A DNA stretch of 64,000 bases, from NCBI RefSeq assembly GCF_034661235.1, contig NZ_CP141059.1:3967501-4031500 (forward strand), read 5' to 3'. A model generated the notes under the pieces. That model saw only the letters and a list, made by a program, of their open reading frames with translations, was not told where the DNA came from and made no database searches. Position numbers and translations under genes: made by a program. Shown piece by piece: positions 1-8,763 of the stretch (position 1 is its first letter; every line of letters starts with the position of its first letter). Origin of the DNA: Nocardioides bizhenqiangii. Lineage in GTDB: Bacteria > Actinomycetota > Actinomycetes > Propionibacteriales > Nocardioidaceae.

Positions 1-1
1 G

Positions 2-121
2 GCGCGCCGCGAGCAGGGCCGCACGCTGTTCTCCCCGCGGGAGCTGGTCGTGCTCGGCGTCTCGATCACCGGCGCCGTGATCGGCGTGGTGGCGCTCGCC
101 GCCGGCTGGATCACCATCTGA
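2..121 (+). CDS. C-terminal end of an APC-type amino-acid antiporter (partial, ArcD-like)
   Basis: Only the last 39 codons lie in the window, ending at TGA 119-121. They encode a basic juxtamembrane stretch (ARREQGRTLF), a short linker and one hydrophobic helix ending in GWITI. That tail is compatible with the last membrane segment of a basic amino-acid/polyamine antiporter. The assignment rests mainly on position: the frame ends 36 nt before an arginine deiminase start, and arcD (arginine:ornithine antiporter) commonly precedes arcA. The family call is therefore an inference from context; the residues alone show only a membrane protein end. Confidence 0.5.
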   Translation, partial: ARREQGRTLFSPRELVVLGVSITGAVIGVVALAAGWITI

Positions 122-157
122 AGGAGTCCCGCGCACTGCCGACCCGAAAGGAAGATC

Positions 158-1420
158 ATGAGCGAGAACCCGCTACCCGGCGCGCGTTACGGAGTGCATT
201 CCGAGGTGGGCAGGCTGCGCAAGGTTCTGGTGTGCGCACCCGGGCTGGCCCACCGGCGGCTCACCCCGACCAACAGCGACGACCTGCTCTTCGACGACGT
301 GATGTGGGTGGAGACCGCACAGCGGGACCATGCCGCGTTCGTCGCGCAGCTCACAGCACGCGGCGTCGACGTCGTGGAGCTGCACGACGTGCTCGCCCGC
401 ACGTTGGAGGTGCCGGGCGCCCGCGACTGGGTGCTCGACCGGAAGATCACTCCCAACCAGGTCGGACTCGGCCTGGTCGACGGCACCCGGGCGTTCCTGG
501 AGGGCCTGTCGGCACGGCAGCTGGCCGAGTACCTGATCGGTGGGCTCGCGACGTCCGACCTGCCGGACGAGGTCCGCTCCGGCTACGTCGCGCTCGCCAG
601 GGAGTCCTCCGGCGCGCGGGAGTACCTGATGCCGCCGCTTCCCAACACCCTCTACACCCGAGACACCACGTGCTGGTTGTACGGCGGGCTGACGCTCAAC
701 CCCTTGTACTGGCCGGCCCGGCACGACGAGACGATGCTGATGAAGGCGGTCTACCTCTTCCACCCCGACTTCGTCGGCTCGACGGTGTGGTGGGGCGATC
801 CGGAGGAGGAGTGGGAGCAGGCGACGTTCGAGGGTGGCGACATCATGCCGGTGGGGAACGGGGTCGTCCTGATGGGCATGAGCGAGCGCACCTCCCGCCA
901 GGCCATCACCCAGGTGGCCGCCGCGCTGTTCGCGAACGGTGCAGCCGAGCACGTCGTGGTCGCGGGGATGCCGAAGCTGCGGGCGGCGATGCACCTCGAC
1001 ACCGTCTTCACGTTCGCTGACGTCGACATCGTCACGCTGTACCCGCGGATCATGGAGGCGGTGCACACGTTCTCACTGCGTCCGTCCGACGCCGCGCCCG
1101 GTCTCACGGTCACGGACGAAGGATCGCGTGCCTTCACCGACGTCGTCGCTGAAGCTCTCGGCCTGCCCTCCCTGCGGGTGATCGAGACGGGCGGCGACGT
1201 CTATGCCTCCGAGCGACAGCAGTGGGACAGCGGCAACAACGCGGTGGCGGTCGAACCCGGTGTCGTGTTCACGTACGACCGCAACACGCAGACGAACGAC
1301 CTGCTGGAGAAGGCTGGTGTGGAGGTGCTGCCGATCGTCGGAGCAGAGCTCGGACGCGGCCGGGGCGGCGGCCACTGCATGACCTGCCCCATCGAACGCG
1401 ACGCGGTTGACTTCCGATGA
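158..1420 (+). CDS. arcA: Arginine deiminase
   Basis: Hydrolyses L-arginine to citrulline and ammonia, the first step of the cytosolic arginine deiminase pathway. The 420-residue length is typical of the family. The catalytic set is complete: TRD with Asp169, FEGGD with Glu225, MHLDTVF with His279 and Asp281, and the nucleophile Cys407 in GGGHCMTCP near the C-terminus. The ATG start is preceded by GAAAGGAAG at a normal distance. It follows the antiporter-like gene end by 36 nt, which suggests arginine import/ornithine export coupled to deimination. No ornithine carbamoyltransferase or carbamate kinase gene follows, so the rest of the pathway must lie elsewhere or upstream. The stop overlaps the next start (ATGA). 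Confidence 0.95.
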   Translation: MSENPLPGARYGVHSEVGRLRKVLVCAPGLAHRRLTPTNSDDLLFDDVMWVETAQRDHAAFVAQLTARGVDVVELHDVLARTLEVPGARDWVLDRKITPNQVGLGLVDGTRAFLEGLSARQLAEYLIGGLATSDLPDEVRSGYVALARESSGAREYLMPPLPNTLYTRDTTCWLYGGLTLNPLYWPARHDETMLMKAVYLFHPDFVGSTVWWGDPEEEWEQATFEGGDIMPVGNGVVLMGMSERTSRQAITQVAAALFANGAAEHVVVAGMPKLRAAMHLDTVFTFADVDIVTLYPRIMEAVHTFSLRPSDAAPGLTVTDEGSRAFTDVVAEALGLPSLRVIETGGDVYASERQQWDSGNNAVAVEPGVVFTYDRNTQTNDLLEKAGVEVLPIVGAELGRGRGGGHCMTCPIERDAVDFR

Positions 1421-2187
1421 AGTCGTGGGCGGCGACGACGTACGGGATCCGCGGCGCCCGGGTCGCGGCCGGGCTGCTCGCGGCCGGTGCACTGGTCGCC
1501 GGGTGCGGCGAGGACGGTGACGGGCGCGACGACCCCACCGTGATCGTCGAGGACGAGCAGGTGCAGCTGGCCGGGCACACCTTCGTCGCCGAGGAGGTGG
1601 ACGGCCACGATCTCGTCGAGGGCAGCAGGCTCTCCATCACGTTCGACCAGGACGCCATGTCGGTCGTGGCGGGGTGCAACACCCTCTTCGGGCCCTACGA
1701 CGACGCGGACGGCGAGCTGCGCTGGTCAGAGGAGCCGGCCAGCACGCAGATCGGGTGTGACGAGGCGCTCTCGGAACAGGACGACTGGCTCAGGACGACG
1801 TTGACCGAGGGCCTCGAGATCGCGGACGACGACGCAGCCGACCTGGTCCTCGAGGGGGACGGGCTGCGGATCGAGATGACTAGGGAGGACGGCGAGCCTT
1901 CCGAACCGCCGGACGATGCGGCCCAGTACTCCGCACGCCTGAACGGCCCGCCCACGGCCGAGATCGGAAGGGTGGTCCTCCTCACGCTCAGCAACACCGG
2001 GGACGCCCGGGACTCCTACGGCTTCACGATCACGCCCGCCGACGCCGGGAAGGTCAGGCCCCGGCATCTCACCGTCGAGTCGGGCCGCAGCGGCAAGCTG
2101 AAGGTCAAGGTCCTCAGCACTCCCCTGACGATCGAGGTCGAGAGCGTGGGGGCCGGACCGGGGATCGACACGTTCACCATCAGGTGA
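1417..2187 (+). CDS. META-domain lipoprotein
   Basis: A 256-residue exported lipoprotein. A twin-arginine-free signal segment ends in the lipobox LVAGC (Cys about residue 30). Residues about 48-150 form a META/HslJ-like domain (opening [13 protein letters not shown], with the characteristic [11 protein letters not shown] around residues 85-95). The C-terminal 95 residues look like a separate beta-sandwich of the kind found on secreted proteins (proline-poor, ending [10 protein letters not shown]). META domains occur in heat-shock or inhibitor-related envelope proteins, but the role here is unknown. The start codon overlaps the arcA stop, so it is probably translated from the same mRNA although no functional link to arginine is apparent. 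Confidence 0.75.
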   Translation: MKSWAATTYGIRGARVAAGLLAAGALVAGCGEDGDGRDDPTVIVEDEQVQLAGHTFVAEEVDGHDLVEGSRLSITFDQDAMSVVAGCNTLFGPYDDADGELRWSEEPASTQIGCDEALSEQDDWLRTTLTEGLEIADDDAADLVLEGDGLRIEMTREDGEPSEPPDDAAQYSARLNGPPTAEIGRVVLLTLSNTGDARDSYGFTITPADAGKVRPRHLTVESGRSGKLKVKVLSTPLTIEVESVGAGPGIDTFTIR

Positions 2188-2426
2188 GGACGACCCCGAG
2201 AAGGCGCTCGCGGTGCGCTGGGCGATGACGCCGCCCGGCGCTGCTGAGACGGCTGTCCGCGAGGCCGAGGGGTCTCAGCCAACGAAATTTACCTCCGGTC
2301 CCTTCAGCTCCGGGATATCAAGACGGTAGGGAGATAACTCGGGCATTTTGCGAGCAACCGCTGCGCACCGTGCCCGATCGTTGAGGGTTCCGTCGCCAAA
2401 CGGGCGACGGTGGAGGGGAGTGGACG
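2188..2426. other. Intergenic leader with hairpin before the 2427 gene
   Basis: No gene is visible. The notable element is a perfect 8-bp stem, CCGTCGCC (2390-2397) and GGCGACGG (2403-2410), with the 5-nt loop AAACG, immediately followed by the purine-rich ribosome-binding site GGAGGGGAG (2412-2420) of the downstream gene. The hairpin abuts the ribosome-binding site, so it could modulate translation. I could not match the leader to a known riboswitch class. Confidence 0.4.
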
Positions 2427-3617
2427 ATGGCCTGGATGGTGCTCGGCGCCAGTGCGATGACGGCTACGAGGCCGATCCGGCGACCTCGGCCCCGCCGCCC
2501 TGTCCGCACCCTCGCCACCCTCGCCGCGGTCGCGACCATGACGGCCCTGGTGCCGGTGATCGGCCCAGCGCCCGTCCAGGCGCAAGACAGCGTCGGGACC
2601 AGCAGCCTCGGGGAGACGTCCCCGGCCGCCACCACCGCAGCCGCCGCACCCCTCAGATTCAAGCCCCCGCTGCGCGGCCTGGTCGTCACCGAACCCCGCA
2701 AGCTCAGAACAGTGCCCTACGCCAGCTCCGCTTCGATGAAGCTGCAATGGAACGCGATCGAGACCCGGCCCGGCGTCTTCGACTTCTCCGCCGTCGACAG
2801 AGCGCTCGACGCCCACCCGCAGGTCCGGTTTCGGCTGCGGTTCAAGGCCGGTATCCACGCCCCGCAGTGGGTCAAGGAGGATGCCGGCGGCTGCGTCCTG
2901 ATCACGCCCGACTCCGCCAACGGCGGCAGCGGCTGCGCGGCGCGCTTCTGGCGACGGTCGTACCGCAGGGACTACCTGGCCCTGATGAAGGCGGTCGCCG
3001 CGCGCTACGAGCGCGATTGGCAGGTCGTCGAGATCCCCAACAGCGCGTGCACCACCATCTACGCCGAACCGTTCATCCTGGGCGCCGACGACGCGTCGTT
3101 GGACCGGCTGTGGCGCGCCGGTTATACCAAGCGCAAGCACGGCCGGTGCGTGCGCCGGACGACCGGCCAGATGATCCGCCTGTTCCCGAGGACGCGCGTG
3201 TCGCTCGCCGGTCACTCCCGGTGGCAGTACATCGTCGCCCGGCCCGGAGACGAACGGGACGGTGTCCGAGAGGCGTCGTGGGAAGCCGAACGGCGGCTGC
3301 TCAACAAGCTCCTCGCCGCGCACGGCCGGCACCTGGTGCTCGAAGACCACGGTCTCGGTCCCGACGACCGGGAGTGCCGGACCCCTGGGCAGCCGCGGCG
3401 GACCGCCGGCAGCTGGTACTGCTACCTCGCGGGCCTGCACAGATCCGCCGTCGCCTACGGCTGGCAGTTCACCCTCAACGGCGGACCGATGACCGAGGCC
3501 GCCAACGCCGGTGTCGCCATGGGCGCCTGCTACTTGGAGTACGCCGCGTTCGACGCGCTCACTCCCACCAAGCGCCGAAACGTCCACCGCGCCCTGCGCA
3601 TCAACTGCCGCGAATAG
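2427..3617 (+). CDS. Secreted protein of unknown function, glycosidase-barrel-like
   Basis: A 396-residue protein with a long basic N-terminal region and a hydrophobic segment (about residues 25-50) ending near PVQAQDS, a probable signal peptide. The mature part contains KLQWNAIETRPGVFDFSAVD, the pattern that in clan-A glycoside hydrolases (families such as GH5, GH39 and GH42) links the first barrel strands, then RFRLRFKAGIHAP and WQVVEIPNSACTTIYAEPF, where a catalytic acid might sit. Cysteines are plentiful, consistent with an exported disulfide-bonded protein. I do not recognise the family; a hydrolase fold is an inference from the W..IE...G.FDF motif. The gene stands alone and its strong ribosome-binding site follows a hairpin. 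Confidence 0.55.
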   Translation: MAWMVLGASAMTATRPIRRPRPRRPVRTLATLAAVATMTALVPVIGPAPVQAQDSVGTSSLGETSPAATTAAAAPLRFKPPLRGLVVTEPRKLRTVPYASSASMKLQWNAIETRPGVFDFSAVDRALDAHPQVRFRLRFKAGIHAPQWVKEDAGGCVLITPDSANGGSGCAARFWRRSYRRDYLALMKAVAARYERDWQVVEIPNSACTTIYAEPFILGADDASLDRLWRAGYTKRKHGRCVRRTTGQMIRLFPRTRVSLAGHSRWQYIVARPGDERDGVREASWEAERRLLNKLLAAHGRHLVLEDHGLGPDDRECRTPGQPRRTAGSWYCYLAGLHRSAVAYGWQFTLNGGPMTEAANAGVAMGACYLEYAAFDALTPTKRRNVHRALRINCRE

Positions 3618-4568
3618 TCAGTCGGCGTCGCCGTCCGGCGGGACGTCGTGCTCGGGGAGCGCCGGGCTGGTCGCCGTCACCTCGTCGACCAGTGCCTGCT
3701 TGACGAACTCCTCACCGAAGGGCGTGAGGTGGATGCTCCGTCGTACGACCTTGGGGAACCGCACGGAGTGCATCGCCTCGAGCACGTCGGGCTGCGCCTC
3801 GAGCACCTGGTACTCGAGGTGGTCGCGGAGGGACTCGCGGGAGAACCAGACCAGGCCGAGCCGGTAGAGGTTGTTGAGGTACGACGGCACCTGTTCGAGG
3901 TGGCGCAGCCCGGCCCGGGGACCGACCATGTTGAGGCCGGGGGCGATGAGCTGGCTGCTGAGCATGCCGACCGGCCCACCGGTGCGGATGTCGACGCTCG
4001 CCTGGGGTCCGTTCTTGAGCAGCATCACGAGGATCCGCGCCTCGTCGGGCGCGAGGTCGTCGAGGATCCGGTCGAAGGCCGGGTGTCGGTCGTCGGTGGC
4101 CCAGACGTCGCGGGACTTCTCGAGCAGCTCCTGCCCGCGCTCGCGGAGGGACGTCGGACGTTCCCCGATCACCTCCCCGTCGACGACACGGTCGTTGTCG
4201 CTCGATGATCGCGACGTCGTACCGGAGACGACGCCGCCCAGCTGCTCTCCTGCCTTGAGGAGAGCGGTGCCGACCGGCACGCCGTCCGCCACCTGGCGGG
4301 CGATCTCGCCCACCGTCCCGACGACGGACCCGACCTCGCGGATCAGCTGGACCGCCTCGTCGCGGTTCGTCGCGGCGCGGCCGACGCGACGCCAGTTGCG
4401 CGCGGTCGTCCGCAGGCCCCAGCCGGTCGTGTTGATCGCGGCCGTGGCCGCGACCCGCGCCAGACCTGGCAGGGAGTCGACCATCTGCCCGTTTCCCGCG
4501 GTGCTGTCCGCGAGCGCCGGCAGCTTGGGGAGCCCGTCCTTGTCGAGGTTCTCAGTCATCGTCACCAA
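3618..4568 (-). CDS. Abi-alpha (DUF4393) family protein
   Basis: A 316-residue cytosolic protein. Residues about 40-130 form amphipathic helices. Residues about 165-280 carry the DUF4393/Abi-alpha signature, HPAFDRILDDLAPDEARILV, followed by a winged-helix-like segment (VPSYLNNLYRLGLVWFSRE) and a tail ending FGEEFVKQAL. The family is named after the lactococcal abortive-infection protein, but most actinobacterial members are untested. The start is uncertain: TTG at 4568, GTG at 4565 or ATG at 4559 are in frame behind GGAAGGG. It lies 19 nt downstream of the DUF445 gene on the same strand, probably as an operon. A phage-defence role is only a family-name inference. Confidence 0.7.
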   Translation of the reverse strand: MVTMTENLDKDGLPKLPALADSTAGNGQMVDSLPGLARVAATAAINTTGWGLRTTARNWRRVGRAATNRDEAVQLIREVGSVVGTVGEIARQVADGVPVGTALLKAGEQLGGVVSGTTSRSSSDNDRVVDGEVIGERPTSLRERGQELLEKSRDVWATDDRHPAFDRILDDLAPDEARILVMLLKNGPQASVDIRTGGPVGMLSSQLIAPGLNMVGPRAGLRHLEQVPSYLNNLYRLGLVWFSRESLRDHLEYQVLEAQPDVLEAMHSVRFPKVVRRSIHLTPFGEEFVKQALVDEVTATSPALPEHDVPPDGDAD

Positions 4569-4587
4569 AGTTATGCCCTTCCGGTGA

Positions 4588-5940
4588 TCACGGCGGGAAG
4601 CCGGGGATCCAGCCCCAGTTGAACAGCCCCAGGTGGATGATCCCGCCGGCGGCGCCCATGATCGCGCCGTGGGCGTAGAGCATCCACTCGTCCTCCTTGA
4701 TCGCCGACCGCATCATCTCGACGAAGTCCTTCGGCGGCAGCTCCTTTGTCCGCCGGGCGATGAGGACCCGGATCTTCTCCGACTGCCGCTTGCTGAAGGC
4801 CGGGTCGCGGAACGGCGTGATCGTGCGACCGACGGCCTCCATCGCGAAGGACTCGCGGATCCGGTCGAACCGCTCCGCGCCCACCATGACCTTGGCGGCC
4901 CCGCGGAGCGGACCCGCTGCCTTGTCGATGGCCGGTCGCATCGCAGTGGCGATCATCTGGCGGGTGCGGTCACCGCGGGGACCGTCCATGAGGAAGTCGC
5001 CGATCCGCTCCAGGGTGATCACGTCGTCCGCGATGATCCCCGCGTACACCTCGGCGCACTCGTCCTGACGACGCAAGAAGAGGCCCTGCACCTTGATGCC
5101 GAGGATCCGCCGGGGCTCCGGCGGCTCGAAGATCAGCCACATGCCGAGCGCGTTGGTGGTCCATCCGACGATCACCCCGAGGAGCGGCAGCAGCCACCAG
5201 ATGTGCCAGGTCTGGTCGACGATCGCGACCGGGATGCCCAGCAGGAAGCCGAAGATGAACCCGAAGAGCACCATCAGGTTGAGCTCGCGCTGACCCACGT
5301 CGCGGAACACCCGGACCACCAGCTCCGGGTTCTTGCGGAAGTGGTCGATGACCATGATCTTCGGGTCGAGCAGCTGGTTGATGTGCACGCCGATCTCGTC
5401 GGTGATCGTCGTGACGACGGCCGGCAGCTGCGCCTGGACCCGCGAGATGACGCCCTGCTTGACCGCCGGCGGAAGGTCCCGCCAGAGCCTCGGGTGCTCG
5501 CGCATCATGATCTCGTCGACCATCTGCGGGAGGTCGGGCTCGAACACCCGGACGATGTGGGCCGCGATCTCCTCGGGCTCGAGCTGGGCGTAGAACTCGG
5601 CCGGAGTACCCAGCTTTGCGATGACCTTGTCGACCGCGATGCTGCCCATCTTCGCCGCGCGGGCGGGGACGATGCCCTGCCAACCGACGCGGCCGAACGG
5701 GATGCCCGGCACCTCCTGCAGCTTGCGGGGGACGACGGTCGCGACCTCGCGCAGGCCCGGCACCTTGAACCCGTAGAACTTGATCGGGCTGAAGAGCATC
5801 CAGAGGCCGGACCAGTTGATCAGCCAACCGATGATGCCGGTGAAGAACGGGATCGAGATGAACGCGAACCAGTCGACTCCGTGAGTGCCCGTGAGCTCAC
5901 CGCTGGCCCAGTCCTCGAACCATTGCAGTACCGCGTCCAC
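4588..5940 (-). CDS. DUF445 family membrane protein
   Basis: A 450-residue membrane protein with a GTG start. Hydrophobic segments are seen near the N-terminus (WFAFISIPFFTGIIGWLINW), in the middle (LNLMVLFGFIFGFLLGIPVAIV and WWLLPLLGVIVGWTTNALGMWLIF) and at the C-terminus (GAIMGAAGGIIHLGLF). The repeated GW.(I/T)N..G(L/M)WM(L/I)F..P motif occurs twice, once after the first helix and once after residue 260. It is the hallmark of DUF445 (YheB-type) proteins, which are internal duplications. Helical cytoplasmic domains separate the two halves. Function is unknown; the family has been linked to envelope maintenance. It heads a probable two-gene unit with the Abi-alpha protein. Confidence 0.8.
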   Translation of the reverse strand: MDAVLQWFEDWASGELTGTHGVDWFAFISIPFFTGIIGWLINWSGLWMLFSPIKFYGFKVPGLREVATVVPRKLQEVPGIPFGRVGWQGIVPARAAKMGSIAVDKVIAKLGTPAEFYAQLEPEEIAAHIVRVFEPDLPQMVDEIMMREHPRLWRDLPPAVKQGVISRVQAQLPAVVTTITDEIGVHINQLLDPKIMVIDHFRKNPELVVRVFRDVGQRELNLMVLFGFIFGFLLGIPVAIVDQTWHIWWLLPLLGVIVGWTTNALGMWLIFEPPEPRRILGIKVQGLFLRRQDECAEVYAGIIADDVITLERIGDFLMDGPRGDRTRQMIATAMRPAIDKAAGPLRGAAKVMVGAERFDRIRESFAMEAVGRTITPFRDPAFSKRQSEKIRVLIARRTKELPPKDFVEMMRSAIKEDEWMLYAHGAIMGAAGGIIHLGLFNWGWIPGFPP

Positions 5941-6087
5941 GCATGCACCCCTGTCCGCCGAACGGGCCGCCCCATGTGACCCGACCGTTCACCGAGTGCC
6001 CTGAGGGTAGTGCCTGGTGTCGTGACCGGGACAGGCATCCGCGCAACGGACTGTCGCACATATCTCCGTCCGAGCAGCGACCGCGAC

Positions 6088-6771
6088 CTAGTGCCCGTCG
6101 CTCCGCGAGCTGACGCCGCGAAGGGCGACGATCACGGAGAAGATGGCGAGCCAGATGGGACCGACGAAGCCGGCGCCGGCGAGCGCGCCTGAACCGGCCA
6201 TCACAGCTATCGGCATGGCGAGCGCGGCGACGCTCAGGACCCCCAGCCAGCGCGAGAATCCCTGACCAGCCAGGGAGATGAACGCGACGACGGCCGCCAT
6301 CATGAGCACGCCCCACCAGGCAGTCCAGGGAGCGGTGTCGTGGACGATGAAGAGCGCGTACAGGCCGGCATCGTCGAAGTTGTCCGCGTTGATGCCGCCC
6401 GGAAGGTACTCCGCGAGCGCTCCCCTCAGCCCGGTGGCGAAGAGCACGAGCGTCGCCGTGACTGCAAGCGCCACCGAGACAGCCTGCTGCGCCAGTCCTC
6501 GGCCCGATCCCCAGCGCCGCCAGCCCGCCGAGGCGAGCACCAGACAGGCGAACGACGTCAGGCCGAGCACGGTACCGACGTGGTACGACGTTCGGCTGAC
6601 CGCATCCGCGGCCTGTGTCGCGTCAGCTTCGCTCAGGGCGCCGTGGGTGGAGATGAAGTTCCCGGCCAGTCCGGTGATGGCCGCTGGGACGCCCCACCAG
6701 GCCCACGCGGCGGAAACCCGCTGTGACGGAACGGTTGCGGTCGGTGAGGGAGTTGTTCGTGTCGTCTTCAT
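6088..6771 (-). CDS. Small integral membrane protein, unknown function
   Basis: I place the start at ATG 6771, which follows GAGGGTTGCTCC, rather than at any upstream codon of a much longer open frame. The 227-residue product has about six hydrophobic helices (for example ITGLAGNFIS, GTVLGLTSFACLVLASAGW, SVALAVTATLVLFATGL, WWGVLMMAAVVAFISLAG, LSVAALAMPIAVMAGSGALAG and GPIWLAIFSVIVAL) and a short charged tail. I do not recognise a named family. It is transcribed away from the two-component system that starts at 6913, so it could be a target of that system, but nothing in the 141-nt gap proves it. Confidence 0.65.
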   Translation of the reverse strand: MKTTRTTPSPTATVPSQRVSAAWAWWGVPAAITGLAGNFISTHGALSEADATQAADAVSRTSYHVGTVLGLTSFACLVLASAGWRRWGSGRGLAQQAVSVALAVTATLVLFATGLRGALAEYLPGGINADNFDDAGLYALFIVHDTAPWTAWWGVLMMAAVVAFISLAGQGFSRWLGVLSVAALAMPIAVMAGSGALAGAGFVGPIWLAIFSVIVALRGVSSRSDGH

Positions 6772-6912
6772 GGAGCAACCCTCGTCGGCAGCCCGCGTGG
6801 GCACATCGGCCGAAGCACCGTCGACCTCTCCCCCGTCCGGATGAGATTTCGAGGACACAGACTCCGCCTCGAAGCTGAGGCAGCACCGGTACTGCGGCCA
6901 TAGGGTGAAGAG

Positions 6913-8061
6913 GTGCCTCACCGTCCGTCCCGACCTTCCTGGTTCGACCTCGGTCTGGCATCGGCCCTCGCACTGGCAGGCATCGTGGAGGCGACCACGC
7001 TCGAGACCGGGGTGCCGGGCTGGGCGCACGCCACCACCACCGTGGTGGTCATGCTCGGGCTGGCCTGGCGACGCCAGTACCCGCTCTTCGCTGTCGTTCT
7101 CGCACTGGCCGGCATCATCGCTGGTGGACGTCCGGACACGCCGTTCGTCCTGTTCGCGGCCATGGTCGTGGCGTCCTACACAGTCGGTCTGGTCGAGCGG
7201 GGGCGACGAGCGCTCGCCGGCCTGCTCATTGCGGTGCTTCCGCCCTTCGCCGGGCTGTTGCTTGATGGCTCCGATCCCGCGGACCTGGTGGCGGTGGCGG
7301 TCCTGTACGGGGGCGCGTGGGTCGTAGGAAGTCTCGTGCGCGAGCAGATCCAGCGAGCCGACGGATATGCAGTCGAGGTGGCAGCAATCCAGGGTGCAGA
7401 CGCTGAGCGCCGAGCACAGGCCGCCGCTGAGGAACGGGTCCGCATCGCTCGCGAGCTCCACGACGTCATCTCACACTCGATTAGCGTGATCACAGTCCAG
7501 AGCCAGGCTGTGCGGCGCCGCCTGCCGCCCGAGCAGCGGAGGGAGATCGAAGACCTGAAGGCCATCGAGACGACCGCTCGGCAGGCGATGACCGAGCTGC
7601 GTCGCCTCTTCGGCGTGCTGCGATCCCCCGAGGACCGGCCGCCGCTGGCCCCGCAGCCGGGCCTGGACCAGCTTCCCCGGCTCGTGGAACGGACCACGTC
7701 GGCCGGGCTGCCGGTGGAGGTCGATGTAGAGGGCAGCCCCTTCAACCTGCCACCGGGCCTGGACCTGACCGTCTATCGAATCATTCAGGAGAGCCTCACT
7801 AACGCCCTCAAGCACGCTGGACCGGCGACTGCTCGCGTTCGACTCTGCTACTCGCCGGCCGGCTTGCAGATCCGGGTGCAAGACGACGGAGGTGGTCAAC
7901 GTGGGCAACGTGAGGGCGCCCCTTCCGAGGGTCACGGCCTGGTCGGGATGCAGGAACGCGTTGCGATGTACGGGGGGACGCTGACCGCTGGCGACACCGT
8001 CGAGGGCGGGTTTGCCGTGACCGCATCGATCCCTGTCGGCGCAGAGGCGACGGGGCCGTGA
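6913..8061 (+). CDS. Sensor histidine kinase, NarL/DesK-like class
   Basis: A 382-residue kinase. Residues about 10-145 contain four to five membrane helices without a large extracellular loop, so it probably senses within or near the membrane. The HisKA_3 dimerisation motif is RIARELHDVISHS with phospho-acceptor His183. The ATPase lobe shows the N box (SLTNALKHAG), G1 (QDDGGG) and GHGLVGMQERV, the last typical of this kinase class. The start is taken as GTG 6913. Its stop overlaps the response-regulator start (GTGA), so the pair is translationally coupled. The signal is unknown. Confidence 0.88.
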   Translation: MPHRPSRPSWFDLGLASALALAGIVEATTLETGVPGWAHATTTVVVMLGLAWRRQYPLFAVVLALAGIIAGGRPDTPFVLFAAMVVASYTVGLVERGRRALAGLLIAVLPPFAGLLLDGSDPADLVAVAVLYGGAWVVGSLVREQIQRADGYAVEVAAIQGADAERRAQAAAEERVRIARELHDVISHSISVITVQSQAVRRRLPPEQRREIEDLKAIETTARQAMTELRRLFGVLRSPEDRPPLAPQPGLDQLPRLVERTTSAGLPVEVDVEGSPFNLPPGLDLTVYRIIQESLTNALKHAGPATARVRLCYSPAGLQIRVQDDGGGQRGQREGAPSEGHGLVGMQERVAMYGGTLTAGDTVEGGFAVTASIPVGAEATGP

Positions 8062-8705
8062 TCAACGTACTGATCGCAGACGACCAGGGGATGATCCGCG
8101 CCGGCCTGCGGTCCCTGCTCGAACAGGACAGCGAGATATGCGTCGTCGGCGAGGCCGCGGACGGGCTCGATGCAGTGACCTGCGCTCGGCGCATGTCCCC
8201 CGACGTGGTCTTGATGGACATCCGCATGCCAGAGCTCGATGGCATCGAGGCGACGCGGCGGCTGCTGTCGGAGCGTCGCGAGACACGCGTGCTCATGCTC
8301 ACGACCTTCGACCTGGACGAGTACGTCTTCGATGCGCTGCGGGCCGGAGCGAGCGGTTTCCTCCTCAAAGATGCACCAGCGGAGGACCTGGTCGACGCCG
8401 TCCACGTGCTGGCCCGCGGCGACGCCCTCTTGGCTCCGGCAGTGACCAGGCGGGTGATCGAGCTCTTTGCCACGACGCCCGTCCCGACTGCGCCGCGGGA
8501 GCTTGCACTACTCAGCCCACGGGAGCTGGAGGTGCTGCGACTCCTGGCGACTGGCAGGTCGAATGCCGAGATCGCCGAGAATCTGTTCGTCAGCGACGCC
8601 ACCGTCAAGACCCACGTCAGCAGCGTTCTGTCCAAGCTTGGCATCCGTGACCGCGTGCAGGCAGTGATCTACGCGTACGAAGCCGGGCTCGTCCGCCCTG
8701 GCTGA
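8058..8705 (+). CDS. LuxR/NarL-family response regulator
   Basis: A 215-residue regulator. The receiver domain (residues 1-120) has the acidic pair ADD at 7-9, phospho-acceptor Asp54 in VVLMDIRMPELDG, and the conserved Thr and Lys (MLTTFD and FLLKD). The C-terminal HTH_LUXR domain (about 148-212) reads SPRELEVLRLLATGRSN and ATVKTHVSSVLSKLG. It overlaps the kinase gene by four bases and is its obvious partner. The divergent membrane-protein gene (6088-6771) is a candidate target by position only. Confidence 0.9.
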   Translation: MINVLIADDQGMIRAGLRSLLEQDSEICVVGEAADGLDAVTCARRMSPDVVLMDIRMPELDGIEATRRLLSERRETRVLMLTTFDLDEYVFDALRAGASGFLLKDAPAEDLVDAVHVLARGDALLAPAVTRRVIELFATTPVPTAPRELALLSPRELEVLRLLATGRSNAEIAENLFVSDATVKTHVSSVLSKLGIRDRVQAVIYAYEAGLVRPG

Positions 8706-8763
8706 TCCGCAGTCTCGGAAACTCGACAGTGAGCTGAGGGCGTTCCGGCGAGGGACGGTCGGC

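Noticed and set aside
2188..2426. Possible riboswitch before the secreted-protein gene
   Set aside because: I looked for c-di-AMP (ydaO), c-di-GMP and other known consensus cores and saw none; only a single hairpin is supportable.
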